A DNA stretch of 64,000 nucleotides from JBFHIJ01 sp963678775. Its GTDB lineage: Bacteria > Bacteroidota > Ignavibacteria > Kapaibacteriales > UBA2268. Position 1 is the stretch's first letter; the number at the start of each line of letters is the position of its first letter. The position numbers and the translations under genes were made by a program. The notes below the pieces were generated by a model. The model worked only from the letters and a program-made list of their open reading frames with translations, did not search any database and was not told where the DNA came from. Shown here one piece after another: positions 1 through 8,708 of this stretch. The stretch is from positions 186,001 to 250,000 of the forward strand of contig CAXXGR010000010.1 of NCBI GenBank assembly GCA_963678775.2, given 5' to 3'.

Positions 1-78
1 CATGGTGGCAAGATTTACGTAGATTATGACTACAAAATAGGCTCAAAAATCGTAATATCTTTGCCTATTATTCAATAA
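1..78 (+). CDS. Sensor histidine kinase, C-terminal end (partial)
   Basis: The first 25 codons are open and end in TAA at 76-78. They encode the typical end of a HATPase_c domain: an HGGKI motif, a short strand, a Gly-Ser in place of the usual Gly-Thr, and a terminal strand finishing with SLPII. In histidine kinases this is the G2-box region followed by the last beta strand of the ATP-binding domain. The rest of the gene lies outside the window, so sensor domain and partner are unknown. It runs in the same direction as the sigma factor that follows, but a promoter-like sequence separates them. Confidence 0.6.
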   Translation, partial: HGGKIYVDYDYKIGSKIVISLPIIQ

Positions 79-90
79 TTGAAATTACAG

Positions 91-122
91 TTTGTAAGAA
101 ATTTTAATTGTTAGTAAATTTG
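91..122 (+). promoter_or_regulatory. Bacteroidota-type promoter upstream of the sigma factor gene
   Basis: TTTG at 91-94 and TAAATTTG at 115-122 are separated by 20 bases. This matches the primary sigma factor consensus known for Bacteroidota (TTTG, about 19-21 bases, TAnnTTTG). The -7 element ends 33 bases before the ATG at 156, a plausible leader length. It is a sequence match only. Confidence 0.5.
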
Positions 123-155
123 GCAAAGTAGGAATGTGCAATTGAGTTTTTCTAT

Positions 156-767
156 ATGGCTACAAAGACACAACAACAAAAGCAAAATCAAGAAGAAGAC
201 TTCCAGGCTATACGTAAAGTACTAGATGGAGACCACGCTGCTTATGATTTCCTTCAAAAGAAATATAAGAGGATTATAGCTGCGCTTATTCGTAAAATGG
301 TTCAAAATGAAGATGATGTAGATGACTTAACCCAAGAGTCGTTTATAAAGGCATATAATGCACTTGCCAGTTTTCAGTTTGGATATTCCTTTTCGGCTTG
401 GCTGTATAGAATAGCCTCTAATACATGTATTGATTTCTTGCGTAAAAAAAGATTTCCTACTATTTCTATAGATAAACCTATTGGCAATAGCGAAGATAAT
501 CACTTTTTCGAAATAGAAGATAAAACCTATATGCCTGATGACTCAGTTTTGTCTAAAGAAAAACTGGAAGCTTTGCGAGAAGCAATAGAAAACTTACCGG
601 AAAACTATCGCGAGATAATCAAATTACGCCACGAAAAAGAAATGGACTATAAAAATATTGCAGAGATGCTGGACTTACCTTTGGGAACAGTAAAGGCACA
701 TCTGTTTAGAGCCCGTAAACTTTTGCTGGAAGAGCTAAGAAAAAAAATATATCTATTTAAAGACTAA
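156..767 (+). CDS. ECF-type RNA polymerase sigma factor (sigma-70 family)
   Basis: A 203-residue sigma factor that would direct core RNA polymerase to a specific promoter set. Region 2 spans roughly residues 25-100, with the core-binding and -10 recognition helices (DLTQESFIKAYNAL, then WLYRIASNTCIDFLRKKR). A linker of about 40 residues leads to region 4 (residues 140-195), with the ENLPENYREI lead-in and the helix-turn-helix ending GTVKAHLFRARKLL. No sigma-1.1 or region 3 is present, and the length is typical of ECF factors. No anti-sigma gene is adjacent: the next gene is on the other strand and overlaps its last 11 bases. The upstream gene is a histidine kinase. Confidence 0.9.
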   Translation: MATKTQQQKQNQEEDFQAIRKVLDGDHAAYDFLQKKYKRIIAALIRKMVQNEDDVDDLTQESFIKAYNALASFQFGYSFSAWLYRIASNTCIDFLRKKRFPTISIDKPIGNSEDNHFFEIEDKTYMPDDSVLSKEKLEALREAIENLPENYREIIKLRHEKEMDYKNIAEMLDLPLGTVKAHLFRARKLLLEELRKKIYLFKD

Positions 768-2004
768 ATTTCACTTCTCCTTTAATGATAACTTTTTGGA
801 TTGTTGAATTCCCATAAATAATCTGATTAAGTATAATATCGTGTTTTGACTTATCAAATACATTGTGCACTATCAAATCTGCACTTCTGCCTGATTCTAT
901 TTTGCCTATTTTATTATTTTTTAGGATGTCGGCTGAGCCTAATGTGGAAGCAAAAAATGCACTCTCAGCTTTAATTAGTTTACTTTGTAAATCAAAAGCA
1001 TATAAATCTCCCGAAGTCTCAAGAGCTTCTCGCATTTCATTAGATATAGAAAGACTATAGCCGGCGGCAACATCAGTGCCCAGTCCAATCTTTAAATCAG
1101 CATTCAAATATTTTTCAAAATTCATACGACCACTCATTAAATACCTATTTGAAGAAGGGCAATGTATAATATTTGCATTTGACTCTTTAAGCATTTCAAT
1201 TTCAGTATCAGATAGATAAATACAATGCGCAAATAGGGCATTACAATCAAGTATACCGGCTTTTCGGTAAACATCTGTATAAGATGAGCAACATGGATGC
1301 AACGTAGCTATATAGTCCAATTCTTGTATGTTCTCTGCGAGATGAGTTTGGATAGATAGCTGGTATTCTTTAGCAAGCTTTGCAGATTCACGTAGCAAAT
1401 CTAATGAACAAGAACCAGCATATCTTGGTGTAATAATATATTCTATAGAGCTATTAGAAAGAGTGTTTACATAATCAATTAAGTTAATAGTATCATAGAT
1501 ATTATTTTCCAAGCTATCAAAATAGTCGCCATCGCCCAAATCCATCATTACCTTGCCTATATATGCATTTATATCTAAATTATTTGCTGCATCAATTGCC
1601 GCTTGAGTTCCTAATTTATGCAAAGAGCTAAAAGCAACTATGGTAGTTGTACCAAGCGAAATCGCAGTTTTAAAAAAGTATTCTGACAATTTAAAAGCAT
1701 ATTCATAGTCTGCGAATTTCTTTTCTAACGGAAATATGTTGTTTTTAAGCCAGGGGAGCAGTGCACCTTTTCCAATTCCTATAGCCGGCAGTTGAGGGAT
1801 GTGGGTATGTAAGTCTATAAATCCGGGAGTAATCACACTATCAGAATAATCAACAATTTCAGCAGAAGGATAATCTTTACAAATATTCTCAAAATAATCA
1901 AAATCTAGAATATTGCCGGATTTTACCAGTATACCTGCATTTTCTGTTACTTTTACAGTCTCATAGTCAATAGGATTTAGTACAGTAGATTTTATGATAT
2001 GCAT
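757..2004 (-). CDS. guaD: Guanine deaminase (amidohydrolase family)
   Basis: A 415-residue cytosolic metal-dependent hydrolase expected to convert guanine to xanthine and ammonia in purine salvage. It has the amidohydrolase signature GFIDLHTHIPQ (metal ligands H66 and H68), a QTHLAEN segment near residue 220, the FAHCIYLSD strand near 258 and GLGTDVAAG near 308 carrying the catalytic Asp. The HCPSSNRYLMSG stretch matches the substrate-binding loop of bacterial guanine deaminases. Length is slightly below the usual 430-450. The gene stands alone, tail-to-tail with the sigma factor gene, whose stop it overlaps by 11 bases. Other aminohydrolases such as chlorohydrolases share the fold, so substrate is less certain than family. 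Confidence 0.82.
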   Translation of the reverse strand: MHIIKSTVLNPIDYETVKVTENAGILVKSGNILDFDYFENICKDYPSAEIVDYSDSVITPGFIDLHTHIPQLPAIGIGKGALLPWLKNNIFPLEKKFADYEYAFKLSEYFFKTAISLGTTTIVAFSSLHKLGTQAAIDAANNLDINAYIGKVMMDLGDGDYFDSLENNIYDTINLIDYVNTLSNSSIEYIITPRYAGSCSLDLLRESAKLAKEYQLSIQTHLAENIQELDYIATLHPCCSSYTDVYRKAGILDCNALFAHCIYLSDTEIEMLKESNANIIHCPSSNRYLMSGRMNFEKYLNADLKIGLGTDVAAGYSLSISNEMREALETSGDLYAFDLQSKLIKAESAFFASTLGSADILKNNKIGKIESGRSADLIVHNVFDKSKHDIILNQIIYGNSTIQKVIIKGEVKFSL

Positions 2005-2065
2005 AATTGGCTCAGTTATTGATATATAAACTACACTGATGTTTCACTCTTAAACCCAATATAAT

Positions 2066-2536
2066 ATGAATATACGTGAATTGCTAAACAGAATTTCCAG
2101 GCAACAAATTTTACAAACATTTTGGATGTCTATCTTAGGTATAGTAGTATTAACGATGTTAAGTTCATTTATCATACGCAATGTAGTAAATTCGCCAAAC
2201 TCAGAGTCATTGAATGATGACTATGAAAAATATGCTCTTGAAAATATTGTGCAACTCAACATTTTAAACGGCTGCGCTGTAAACGGATTAGCCGGTCAGA
2301 CAAAGGAATATCTTCGTGCAAAAGGCTTTGATGTCGTTGAAATAGGAAATTCAGAGGAGCATTTAGATAAAACAATAGTAATCAACAGAAGCATTGATGA
2401 TAAAAATGCTCGCAAAATAGCTTACGCTTTAGGATTGGGTGATGAGAGCATTATAGATGCTCAAGAACCTGAAGTATATCTACATGCAACAGTGATTTTA
2501 GGCAATGACTATAAAAACCTTAGCTTGTTTAAATAA
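2066..2536 (+). CDS. LytR C-terminal (LytR_C) domain membrane protein
   Basis: A 156-residue protein with one N-terminal membrane helix (about residues 18-40) and an extracytoplasmic LytR_C domain (about 63-150) that starts IVQLNILNGCAVNGLAGQ. This domain is named from LytR-CpsA-Psr wall-polymer ligases but occurs alone in many FCB genomes, where its role is not established. There is no LCP catalytic domain. The gene precedes rsfS and argS on the same strand, a neighbourhood commonly seen for this type of protein next to ribosome-silencing factors in this group. It lies divergent from guaD. Confidence 0.75.
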   Translation: MNIRELLNRISRQQILQTFWMSILGIVVLTMLSSFIIRNVVNSPNSESLNDDYEKYALENIVQLNILNGCAVNGLAGQTKEYLRAKGFDVVEIGNSEEHLDKTIVINRSIDDKNARKIAYALGLGDESIIDAQEPEVYLHATVILGNDYKNLSLFK

Positions 2537-2618
2537 ATATTATTTTTAGCTTCAGTATTTAATGCTTATTTTGCTATGTCAAATTAAGTTGTTATAAAAG
2601 TATATTATCGGAAAAACT

Positions 2619-3059
2619 TTGGCTAAAATAGTAAAACCAAGAAGCTCTAAAGGCTTAGCCACATTTTGTGCTAGGCTTGCAGAAGACAAAATCGCTAAAG
2701 ATGTTATTTTAATGGATTTAACCGCTTTAGAATCCTCACCTGCAGAATATTTTGTACTATGTTCGTGTGACTCTGACATTCAAGTCAGAGCTATAGCTGA
2801 CAGTATAGTGCGTTCATCTAGAAATATCGGCTTAGATAGACCAAAAGAGGAAGGCTTATCGAATGCAGAATGGGTCATACTCGATTTCTTTGATGTGATG
2901 ATGCACATTATGCTCAATAAAATGCGTTCTTACTACGCTATAGAAAAGCTTTGGGCAGATGCAAAATTCTACAAACTTAACGAAAAAGGGGAACCGAGAG
3001 TAGTTAAGTTCGATGAAATAAGCTACATTTTTAACAAAAGAGAATGGGACGAAGAATAA
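2619..3059 (+). CDS. rsfS: Ribosome silencing factor RsfS
   Basis: A 146-residue Iojap-family protein that binds ribosomal protein uL14 and blocks subunit joining, lowering translation during starvation. The family core is clear: KDVILMDLTALESSPAEYFV, then SDIQVRAIADSI, then EWVILDFFDVMMHIML with the conserved D-hydrophobic-H pattern, ending with YYAIEKLWADA. The start is TTG at 2619; no in-frame ATG lies close upstream, and the product then begins MAKIVKP as expected for the family. The stop codon directly abuts the ATG of argS, which suggests translational coupling. Confidence 0.92.
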   Translation: MAKIVKPRSSKGLATFCARLAEDKIAKDVILMDLTALESSPAEYFVLCSCDSDIQVRAIADSIVRSSRNIGLDRPKEEGLSNAEWVILDFFDVMMHIMLNKMRSYYAIEKLWADAKFYKLNEKGEPRVVKFDEISYIFNKREWDEE

Positions 3060-4700
3060 ATGTATCAGGAATATGCTTTACCAATTTTTCAAAAGACTCT
3101 TAACAAATTGGGTGTTGAATTTGAAGGCGATATTATATTTGAAATTCCTAAAAACAAAGATCATGGCGACCTTTCTACTAATATAGCTATGCAACTTGCT
3201 AGAGTATTAAAGAAAGCTCCTCGTGTGATTGCTCAGGACATTGTAGATAATCTTGAATATAATAATGATATTATTGTGGAGGTATCTATTGCCGGAGCCG
3301 GGTTTATCAATATCAAATTTTCGGAAAATTTCTTTTCGTTGCAGTTAGAGAATATGCTGAAGAAAGGTGCTGACTATGGTAAATTATCCATTGGTAAAGG
3401 CACTAAAGTAAATGTGGAATACGTTAGTGCTAACCCAACTGGCTTGTTGCATTTGGGTCACGGACGTAATGCCTGCATTGGTGATTCAGTGGCAAATCTT
3501 TATGAATGGTGTGGCTACGAAGTAACCAGAGAGTATTACTTTAATAATGCCGGCAACCAGATGAATAATCTCGCTAAATCTATACATGCAAGATATATGC
3601 AGTTAAAAGACCCCTCTTATCCAATGTTCGACGACGCATATCATGGTGCTTATGTAAAAATTATAGCACAAGAATTTTTAGAAAAGTATGGTGAAGGTTA
3701 TACTGAGCCCACTCCTGAAAACTTAAAACTCTTCAAAGAGCTGGGAGAAAAATGGTGCTTTGCTAAAATCAAGGCAACTTTGAACAGAATGAATATCATC
3801 CAAGATGTATACTATAATGAAAATTCTTTGTACGAAGAAGGTAAAATTGCTGAAATTATAGAATACTTTAAAGAGCACAATCTTGCTTACGAAAAAGACG
3901 GCGCTTTATGGATGAAACTTTCGGAATTAGGTCAGGAAGATGACCGAGTTATAGTTAAATCCTCCGGCGAGCCAACTTATAGATTACCTGATATGGCTTA
4001 CCACAGAGAAAAATTCAGACGTGGATTTGATTTGATGATAGATGTATTTGGTGCTGACCATATAGCAACTGTGCCTGATGTATTGTCAGGTGTAAAAGCT
4101 TTAGGCTATGATCCGGAAAAAGTAAATGTCTTATTGCATCAGTTTGTTACTTTGACTGAAAATGGACAGCAAGTAAAAATGTCGAAACGAACAGGAAAAT
4201 CATATACATTAGATGACTTACTAGATGAAGTAGGAGAGGATGTTGTTAGATTCTTCTTGCTTATGAGAGGCATTCAGACTCACTTAGAGTTTGATTTGTC
4301 ACTGGCAAAAGAGCAGAGTGATAAAAATCCTGTGTTTTATTTACAGTATGCACATGCAAGAATATCGTCAATTTTTGAAAAACTAAAAGAGAATGATATT
4401 GCTGTAGAAAACCAGGCAGATTTACAATTACTCGTTCATCAAAACGAGAAAAATCTAATCAAAACATTGATGAACTTTGAAAAAACTATTCAAACTGCAG
4501 CAAATAAATTTGAACCGCATATAATGGCTGATTACCTACGAAAACTTGCTTCTGATTTCCACTTGTTTTACCATGACTGTAGAATTATTAGTGTCGAGTC
4601 AGGTTTAATGCAAGCTAGAATCAAACTATTAGAGATTACTAAATATACCATGTATAATGGCTTAAAGATATTAGGTGTTTCGGCTCCTGAAAGAATGTAA
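3060..4700 (+). CDS. argS: Arginyl-tRNA synthetase
   Basis: A 546-residue class I aminoacyl-tRNA synthetase that charges tRNA-Arg. The N-terminal Arg-tRNA-synthetase-specific domain (about 1-90) precedes the catalytic core. The HIGH box reads HLGHGRN (near residue 130) after the family signature VEYVSANPTGLLH, and the KMSKR loop is intact (VKMSKRTGKSYTLDD, near 375). The DALR anticodon-binding domain fills the last 120 residues, ending in the usual APERM. The gene begins at the base after the rsfS stop and is followed by a strong bidirectional terminator. Confidence 0.97.
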   Translation: MYQEYALPIFQKTLNKLGVEFEGDIIFEIPKNKDHGDLSTNIAMQLARVLKKAPRVIAQDIVDNLEYNNDIIVEVSIAGAGFINIKFSENFFSLQLENMLKKGADYGKLSIGKGTKVNVEYVSANPTGLLHLGHGRNACIGDSVANLYEWCGYEVTREYYFNNAGNQMNNLAKSIHARYMQLKDPSYPMFDDAYHGAYVKIIAQEFLEKYGEGYTEPTPENLKLFKELGEKWCFAKIKATLNRMNIIQDVYYNENSLYEEGKIAEIIEYFKEHNLAYEKDGALWMKLSELGQEDDRVIVKSSGEPTYRLPDMAYHREKFRRGFDLMIDVFGADHIATVPDVLSGVKALGYDPEKVNVLLHQFVTLTENGQQVKMSKRTGKSYTLDDLLDEVGEDVVRFFLLMRGIQTHLEFDLSLAKEQSDKNPVFYLQYAHARISSIFEKLKENDIAVENQADLQLLVHQNEKNLIKTLMNFEKTIQTAANKFEPHIMADYLRKLASDFHLFYHDCRIISVESGLMQARIKLLEITKYTMYNGLKILGVSAPERM

Positions 4701-4737
4701 AAAAAAGAGGTTAGATATTCAATCTAACCTCTTTTTT
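4701..4737. terminator. Bidirectional intrinsic terminator between argS and the ODP-like gene
   Basis: A perfect 16-bp stem (4701-4716 with 4722-4737) has a 5-base loop. It carries A runs on the left and T runs on the right, so it can terminate both convergent units. It sits immediately after the argS stop and 6 bases before the stop of the convergent gene. Confidence 0.9.
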
Positions 4738-4742
4738 TTACT

Positions 4743-5537
4743 TTATTTTTTCCATTTCATCCAGACAGTTTTACTAATATCAACAGCCTCTTCACCGGAA
4801 TCCCATCTTCCAACTTCGAGATTGTCCAACCAGTTTAAGAATTTGTTAACATTTTCGCCTTTAAATATTGCACCATGCTGAGGAGCAATAATGCTAGGAT
4901 TAATAGCACGGGCTCTGCGTACAAACGTTTGAAGAGCAGATTTGGAAGGCATCCATCGCATATGGAATTTATCCATATATTTTATATGCTCTTCAAAGTT
5001 ATTTACAAACAAAGGATAGTCTATAGGCAAAAGTGCAGCTCCGATATCACCTGTAAATAAAATATCAGAAACAGGATCGAAAACTGAAAAATTCCCTGAT
5101 GAGTGACAGTAATGAGCAGGAACAAAGAAAATAGAATGCTTGGTATCTCCAATTGGAATTTCCATTCCATAGTCAGGAATAGTAGTAAATTCTAATTTAT
5201 TACCCATTCCAAAATGCGCAAGGAAACTTGTCCATATCCAAGGGCAGTATACTTTTACATTTGGGCATAAATCAGTCCAAAGAGATAACGAAGATGCTAT
5301 ATCCGGATCCTGATGACTTGCAAATATTGATTTAATTTGATTTGGAGAAATATGTCTGGTCATCTCTGCTAAAACTTGCGGAAAGATTTCAATTCCACCC
5401 GGATCTAAAAGTACTGCCTGACCTTCATTGATAATAATATACTCATTAGTATCAATAACTGATTCTTTTTTATCAGGGTCACGCCCTAAGACCACGCATC
5501 TGTGTTCACCTTTTTCAAAAAGTATTTCGCTTTTCAT
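4743..5537 (-). CDS. MBL-fold diiron protein, ODP/flavodiiron-like
   Basis: A 264-residue stand-alone metallo-beta-lactamase-fold protein resembling the diiron domain of flavodiiron proteins, without a flavodoxin domain. Likely metal ligands are H75, D77 and D79 in SHQDPD (flavodiiron proteins usually have HxExD), H145 in CHSSGN, D164 in FTGDIG and H221 in PQHGAI. Stand-alone versions are known as oxygen-binding diiron proteins (ODP); in Treponema denticola an ODP senses oxygen and iron for chemotaxis. Here it is the last gene of a three-gene unit, 15 bases after a chemoreceptor-hairpin-like gene, which supports a sensing rather than a reductase role. That role is inferred; a generic hydrolase remains possible. 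Confidence 0.72.
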   Translation of the reverse strand: MKSEILFEKGEHRCVVLGRDPDKKESVIDTNEYIIINEGQAVLLDPGGIEIFPQVLAEMTRHISPNQIKSIFASHQDPDIASSLSLWTDLCPNVKVYCPWIWTSFLAHFGMGNKLEFTTIPDYGMEIPIGDTKHSIFFVPAHYCHSSGNFSVFDPVSDILFTGDIGAALLPIDYPLFVNNFEEHIKYMDKFHMRWMPSKSALQTFVRRARAINPSIIAPQHGAIFKGENVNKFLNWLDNLEVGRWDSGEEAVDISKTVWMKWKK

Positions 5538-5552
5538 ATTAAAATCCGATAT

Positions 5553-6332
5553 TTATGAATTTCTAAGATTTATCATTTGAGTAAGTGTATTATCGCCTTT
5601 CACAATCATCTCTTGTATCGTAAACAAACTTGCATCCAAGGTGTTTATAATTTTTTTTATATTATTTACTAAGCCCTCAAAGCTTTTTTGATCGTCAGAG
5701 AGGTAAGACGCTTCAATAAGAATATTGGAGCCCATATAGTTAGCAATTACACCATTTCTGGTAATGTTGTCTATTTTGGTGCGAGCTTTCATAAACGAAG
5801 TGTGACCGTCAAATAGTAACTCATTTATTTTTTTCAATGTTATTACATTCTTTTCGGCAAAGTGTTTTAAACTTTCAAGCTCAGTACTTTTTACTCTCAA
5901 AAAGACTTCGTGACGGTGTAATCTTTCTAATTCACGCACACTGATAAGATTAAAATCACTGGAAGAGTAGCTTGTTTTTAAAGGTTTGAGTATTAAATCA
6001 ATATATTTTGATAGAGTTAAAGTGTACTGTAAGAATTTTTTTACATATATAGAAGACATAGTAATTTCACTTGCTAAGTTACTTGAAATATCTTCTAATT
6101 CTTTAAGCTCAGGAGCTATCTGCACTGGTAAGTCAGAAAGGAAACCAGACAAAGTAATCAAAGATTGCCCTTGATTTGTTCCTATCTTTGCAGCTTGCAC
6201 TATTCCGTTAATAGCTAATAATTTTAAATCTAAGCTTATATTTTTTAATGCACGTGAGCCATTTAAGACATCTACACCTATCGAGAAGATAGTAGAAATA
6301 TTTTTACTGTAAGTTGCAAAAAGATCTGCCAT
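5553..6332 (-). CDS. Soluble helical protein resembling chemoreceptor signalling hairpins
   Basis: A 259-residue, all-helical protein with no signal peptide or membrane helix. Residues 30-80 read like the tip of a methyl-accepting chemotaxis protein: an LKLLAINGIVQAAKIG stretch corresponds to the canonical LLALNAAIEAARAG, followed by a GQSLITLSGFLSDLP helix. A second similar but weaker segment starts near residue 194 (GSNILIEASYLSDDQKSF). The canonical Glu of the hairpin is Gln in the first copy. No sensor, HAMP or PAS domain is visible. It lies between an O-antigen ligase-like gene (6-base gap) and the ODP-like gene (15-base gap), so an ODP could be its sensor partner. No cheA or cheW lies in the window, so coupling to a kinase is unproven. 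Confidence 0.5.
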   Translation of the reverse strand: MADLFATYSKNISTIFSIGVDVLNGSRALKNISLDLKLLAINGIVQAAKIGTNQGQSLITLSGFLSDLPVQIAPELKELEDISSNLASEITMSSIYVKKFLQYTLTLSKYIDLILKPLKTSYSSSDFNLISVRELERLHRHEVFLRVKSTELESLKHFAEKNVITLKKINELLFDGHTSFMKARTKIDNITRNGVIANYMGSNILIEASYLSDDQKSFEGLVNNIKKIINTLDASLFTIQEMIVKGDNTLTQMINLRNS

Positions 6333-6338
6333 AACTAT

Positions 6339-7799
6339 TTAGTCTTTATTGTTGATTTTTGAGTTCAGTTGCTTAGAATTATGATTCAGGAAATAATCAA
6401 AAGATATTTTCATAGATGTTTTAACAAACGGAATAATATATGCTTTATTATCTGTTTTTTCCTCGTACTTATCTATCATTGAAAAAACGATTGTTACCGG
6501 TAGCCATAGAGCCATATTTACTATGTTATTACTAACGATAAAGTTTATCAAAAAGAGTTGAAGTATAATATAAAACGATATGCCAAATAATCTGTCTTCA
6601 TCTTCGGATAGTCTATGATTAAGTCGGTATTTCATCATTTTGAATGAAGCAACAAATAAGGATGCAAATAAAGCAAAAAAAGAAAAACCTCCTAGTAATC
6701 CGGTTTCAGATAACGCTGATAAAACTCCAAAGTCTGCAAACCCTATATCTGCTTTTTTATCGTAATCTGTAAGTCCCATCCCAATACCTAAAATAGGATG
6801 TCTGTACCATATATCTAAGCTTTGCTCAGCAGATTCCACCCTAGTACCAAATGATTCGCCTGACATTCCGCCGCGTCTGCCTTCTCGCTCCGAAACTATA
6901 CCGGTAATCCTATTTCCAAATAACTTAAGCACACTTATATTTGAGTATGACTCTACTACTGAGTCAGTTACTATAATCAAAACTGCTGATATTGCAAATA
7001 TCGACAAAACTGCTTTAAGCTTGATTCTTTTCTCAAATATGAAAATAGAGATAAGTACCATAGATAAACCTAATACACCTGTAAGAGAGAAAGTTAGAAA
7101 CAAAGCAACTAAAGAGCTTATGAAAATCAACCCAACCAACACTTTTGATTTAATAAATGCTTTGCTGCGTTGCATAAAAGGTACTACAATAAATATTTGT
7201 ATCAAAATATTGAATGCTGCAAGAGCTGAGGGCTCCGGCAGTATAGAAGTAGCGCGGTAAAAGTTTTGAAATTTTAAACTGAGCTGAGAAACTTCATCAA
7301 TACTGGCAATATTTCCTCTGCCTAACATATTTACATTGTTATAATCCAGCCATGCAAAAGGCAATTCGAATGCTCTAGCTACTATTTGATACACTCCGAA
7401 AATATTGACGAAAATAGAAGCAATAAGCCAAGCCCTTATTACCTTCGTCCATACCTCAGTATCTATTTTATAAGAGAAGCCGATAATTGCAATAAATGCT
7501 AAGAATAGGAAGTGCAGTGTAGTTTTGATATACTGTCCCATCATAGAAGGATTATTAGAAAACAGCACAGCTACACCAGAGAGTATGCACGCTCCCAAAA
7601 ACAGAAAATAAAATATTATAGGATAATTTAACCGTACTTTAAGCTCTTTTCCTGCCCAAAGCAAATCTTTTATAATATATAAGTATATCAAAATTAGTGC
7701 TATATCAATAGAAGGAACGCCGTATCCTAAAAATGAAAACAGCTGCCATGAGTTGGTAAAATAAGATAAGAATGCAAGAATAAATAAAAATGTAAGCAT
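6339..7799 (-). CDS. O-antigen ligase/polymerase-like membrane protein (Wzy_C type)
   Basis: A 486-residue inner-membrane protein with about 11 hydrophobic segments and a large periplasmic loop (about residues 290-345). The loop leads into a RHPILGIGMGLTDYD stretch, the H-P-x-x-G-x-G pattern typical of the Wzy_C/WaaL ligase family, which polymerises or transfers surface polysaccharide. The C-terminal 40 residues are hydrophilic and cytoplasmic. It is the first gene of the minus-strand unit and is divergent from a methyltransferase 64 bases away. Why a polysaccharide gene shares a unit with sensory-looking genes is unclear. Confidence 0.7.
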   Translation of the reverse strand: MLTFLFILAFLSYFTNSWQLFSFLGYGVPSIDIALILIYLYIIKDLLWAGKELKVRLNYPIIFYFLFLGACILSGVAVLFSNNPSMMGQYIKTTLHFLFLAFIAIIGFSYKIDTEVWTKVIRAWLIASIFVNIFGVYQIVARAFELPFAWLDYNNVNMLGRGNIASIDEVSQLSLKFQNFYRATSILPEPSALAAFNILIQIFIVVPFMQRSKAFIKSKVLVGLIFISSLVALFLTFSLTGVLGLSMVLISIFIFEKRIKLKAVLSIFAISAVLIIVTDSVVESYSNISVLKLFGNRITGIVSEREGRRGGMSGESFGTRVESAEQSLDIWYRHPILGIGMGLTDYDKKADIGFADFGVLSALSETGLLGGFSFFALFASLFVASFKMMKYRLNHRLSEDEDRLFGISFYIILQLFLINFIVSNNIVNMALWLPVTIVFSMIDKYEEKTDNKAYIIPFVKTSMKISFDYFLNHNSKQLNSKINNKD

Positions 7800-7863
7800 A
7801 GTATCAAAGTTTCATAGAAAAATAGTATTTTTGTCTCTATATATTATATTCCATTGGAACATT

Positions 7864-8673
7864 ATGGTTCAGACTAAGATAAACAAAAAAAATGTATTCG
7901 TTGAGCATAAATTGCAGGGGCGGTCAAAACTTGCATTTGATTGGCTTAAAAATGATAATAAACGCCTGTTAGATGCCGGATGCAGTTATGGGTATATGAC
8001 TTGCCACTATGCTAAAAAAGCTCAGGAAACATGGGGAATTGACATTAATGAGGAACATATAACTCAAGCAAATGAGATGTACCCGGAACATAACTTTAGA
8101 GTCGAATACTTAGAAAATCTAAGTTTTGAAAATAACTTCTTCGACAGCATCGTATTTACTGATGTTTTAGAACACACCCAAGATAAAATCAAATCTCTCT
8201 CAGAATTATTTAGAGTATTAAAACCGGGAGGCGAGATTATTATCTCTACTCCTCACAAAAGCTTATTTGGCTTTTTAGACCCATACAACTATGGATTTTT
8301 CCTACAGGAATATTTGATGCCAGTATATAAAGTGTTGTATAAATTTGTACGATTATTAAAAGAAGGTAAAATTCCTAAAGAACTTAATTCAGCTCATAAA
8401 GAAAGGCACTTTCACTACAGCCTAAAAGACTTGACTCAGATGCTCGACAAGTCTGATTTTGGAGGGAATTATGAAATAGTGAAAGTAAAACGGTCCGGCT
8501 TGCTTTTAGAGCCTATTGCTTTGAATATGGATGTGTTTTCCAGAGTTCTCCTGAAGGGAAAATCTCACCATGTTTTTAATAGTCCATTTAAAGCTTTGGG
8601 GCATGCAGATTATGCTATTTCTTATGGATGCCTGGCTTATAATATTGCTATAAAGTTAAAGAAGAAAATATAA
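7864..8673 (+). CDS. Class I SAM-dependent methyltransferase
   Basis: A 269-residue methyltransferase starting at the ATG at 7864. A TTG 33 bases upstream would add 11 residues with no similarity, so I prefer the ATG. Motif I is LLDAGCSYGYMT with the acidic end of strand 2 at WGIDINEEH; motif post-I/IV is FDSIVFTDVLEH, and the following LKPGGEIIISTPHK is characteristic of the Methyltransf_11 family. The C-terminal 120 residues (FLQEYLMPVYKVLYK onward) hold the substrate-binding part, which I cannot assign. Together with the divergent ligase-like gene it could modify a surface glycan or lipid. Confidence 0.8.
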   Translation: MVQTKINKKNVFVEHKLQGRSKLAFDWLKNDNKRLLDAGCSYGYMTCHYAKKAQETWGIDINEEHITQANEMYPEHNFRVEYLENLSFENNFFDSIVFTDVLEHTQDKIKSLSELFRVLKPGGEIIISTPHKSLFGFLDPYNYGFFLQEYLMPVYKVLYKFVRLLKEGKIPKELNSAHKERHFHYSLKDLTQMLDKSDFGGNYEIVKVKRSGLLLEPIALNMDVFSRVLLKGKSHHVFNSPFKALGHADYAISYGCLAYNIAIKLKKKI

Positions 8674-8701
8674 AAAAAGCCGACTGAGCAGCCGGCTTTT
8701 T
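8674..8701 (+). terminator. Intrinsic terminator after the methyltransferase gene
   Basis: The stem AAAAAGCCG (8674-8682) pairs with CGGCTTTTT (8693-8701), with further CTG/CAG pairing inside. It lies directly after the stop codon at 8673 and 8 bases before the convergent lipoprotein gene ends, so it may serve both directions. Confidence 0.85.
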
Positions 8702-8708
8702 AAAAGTC

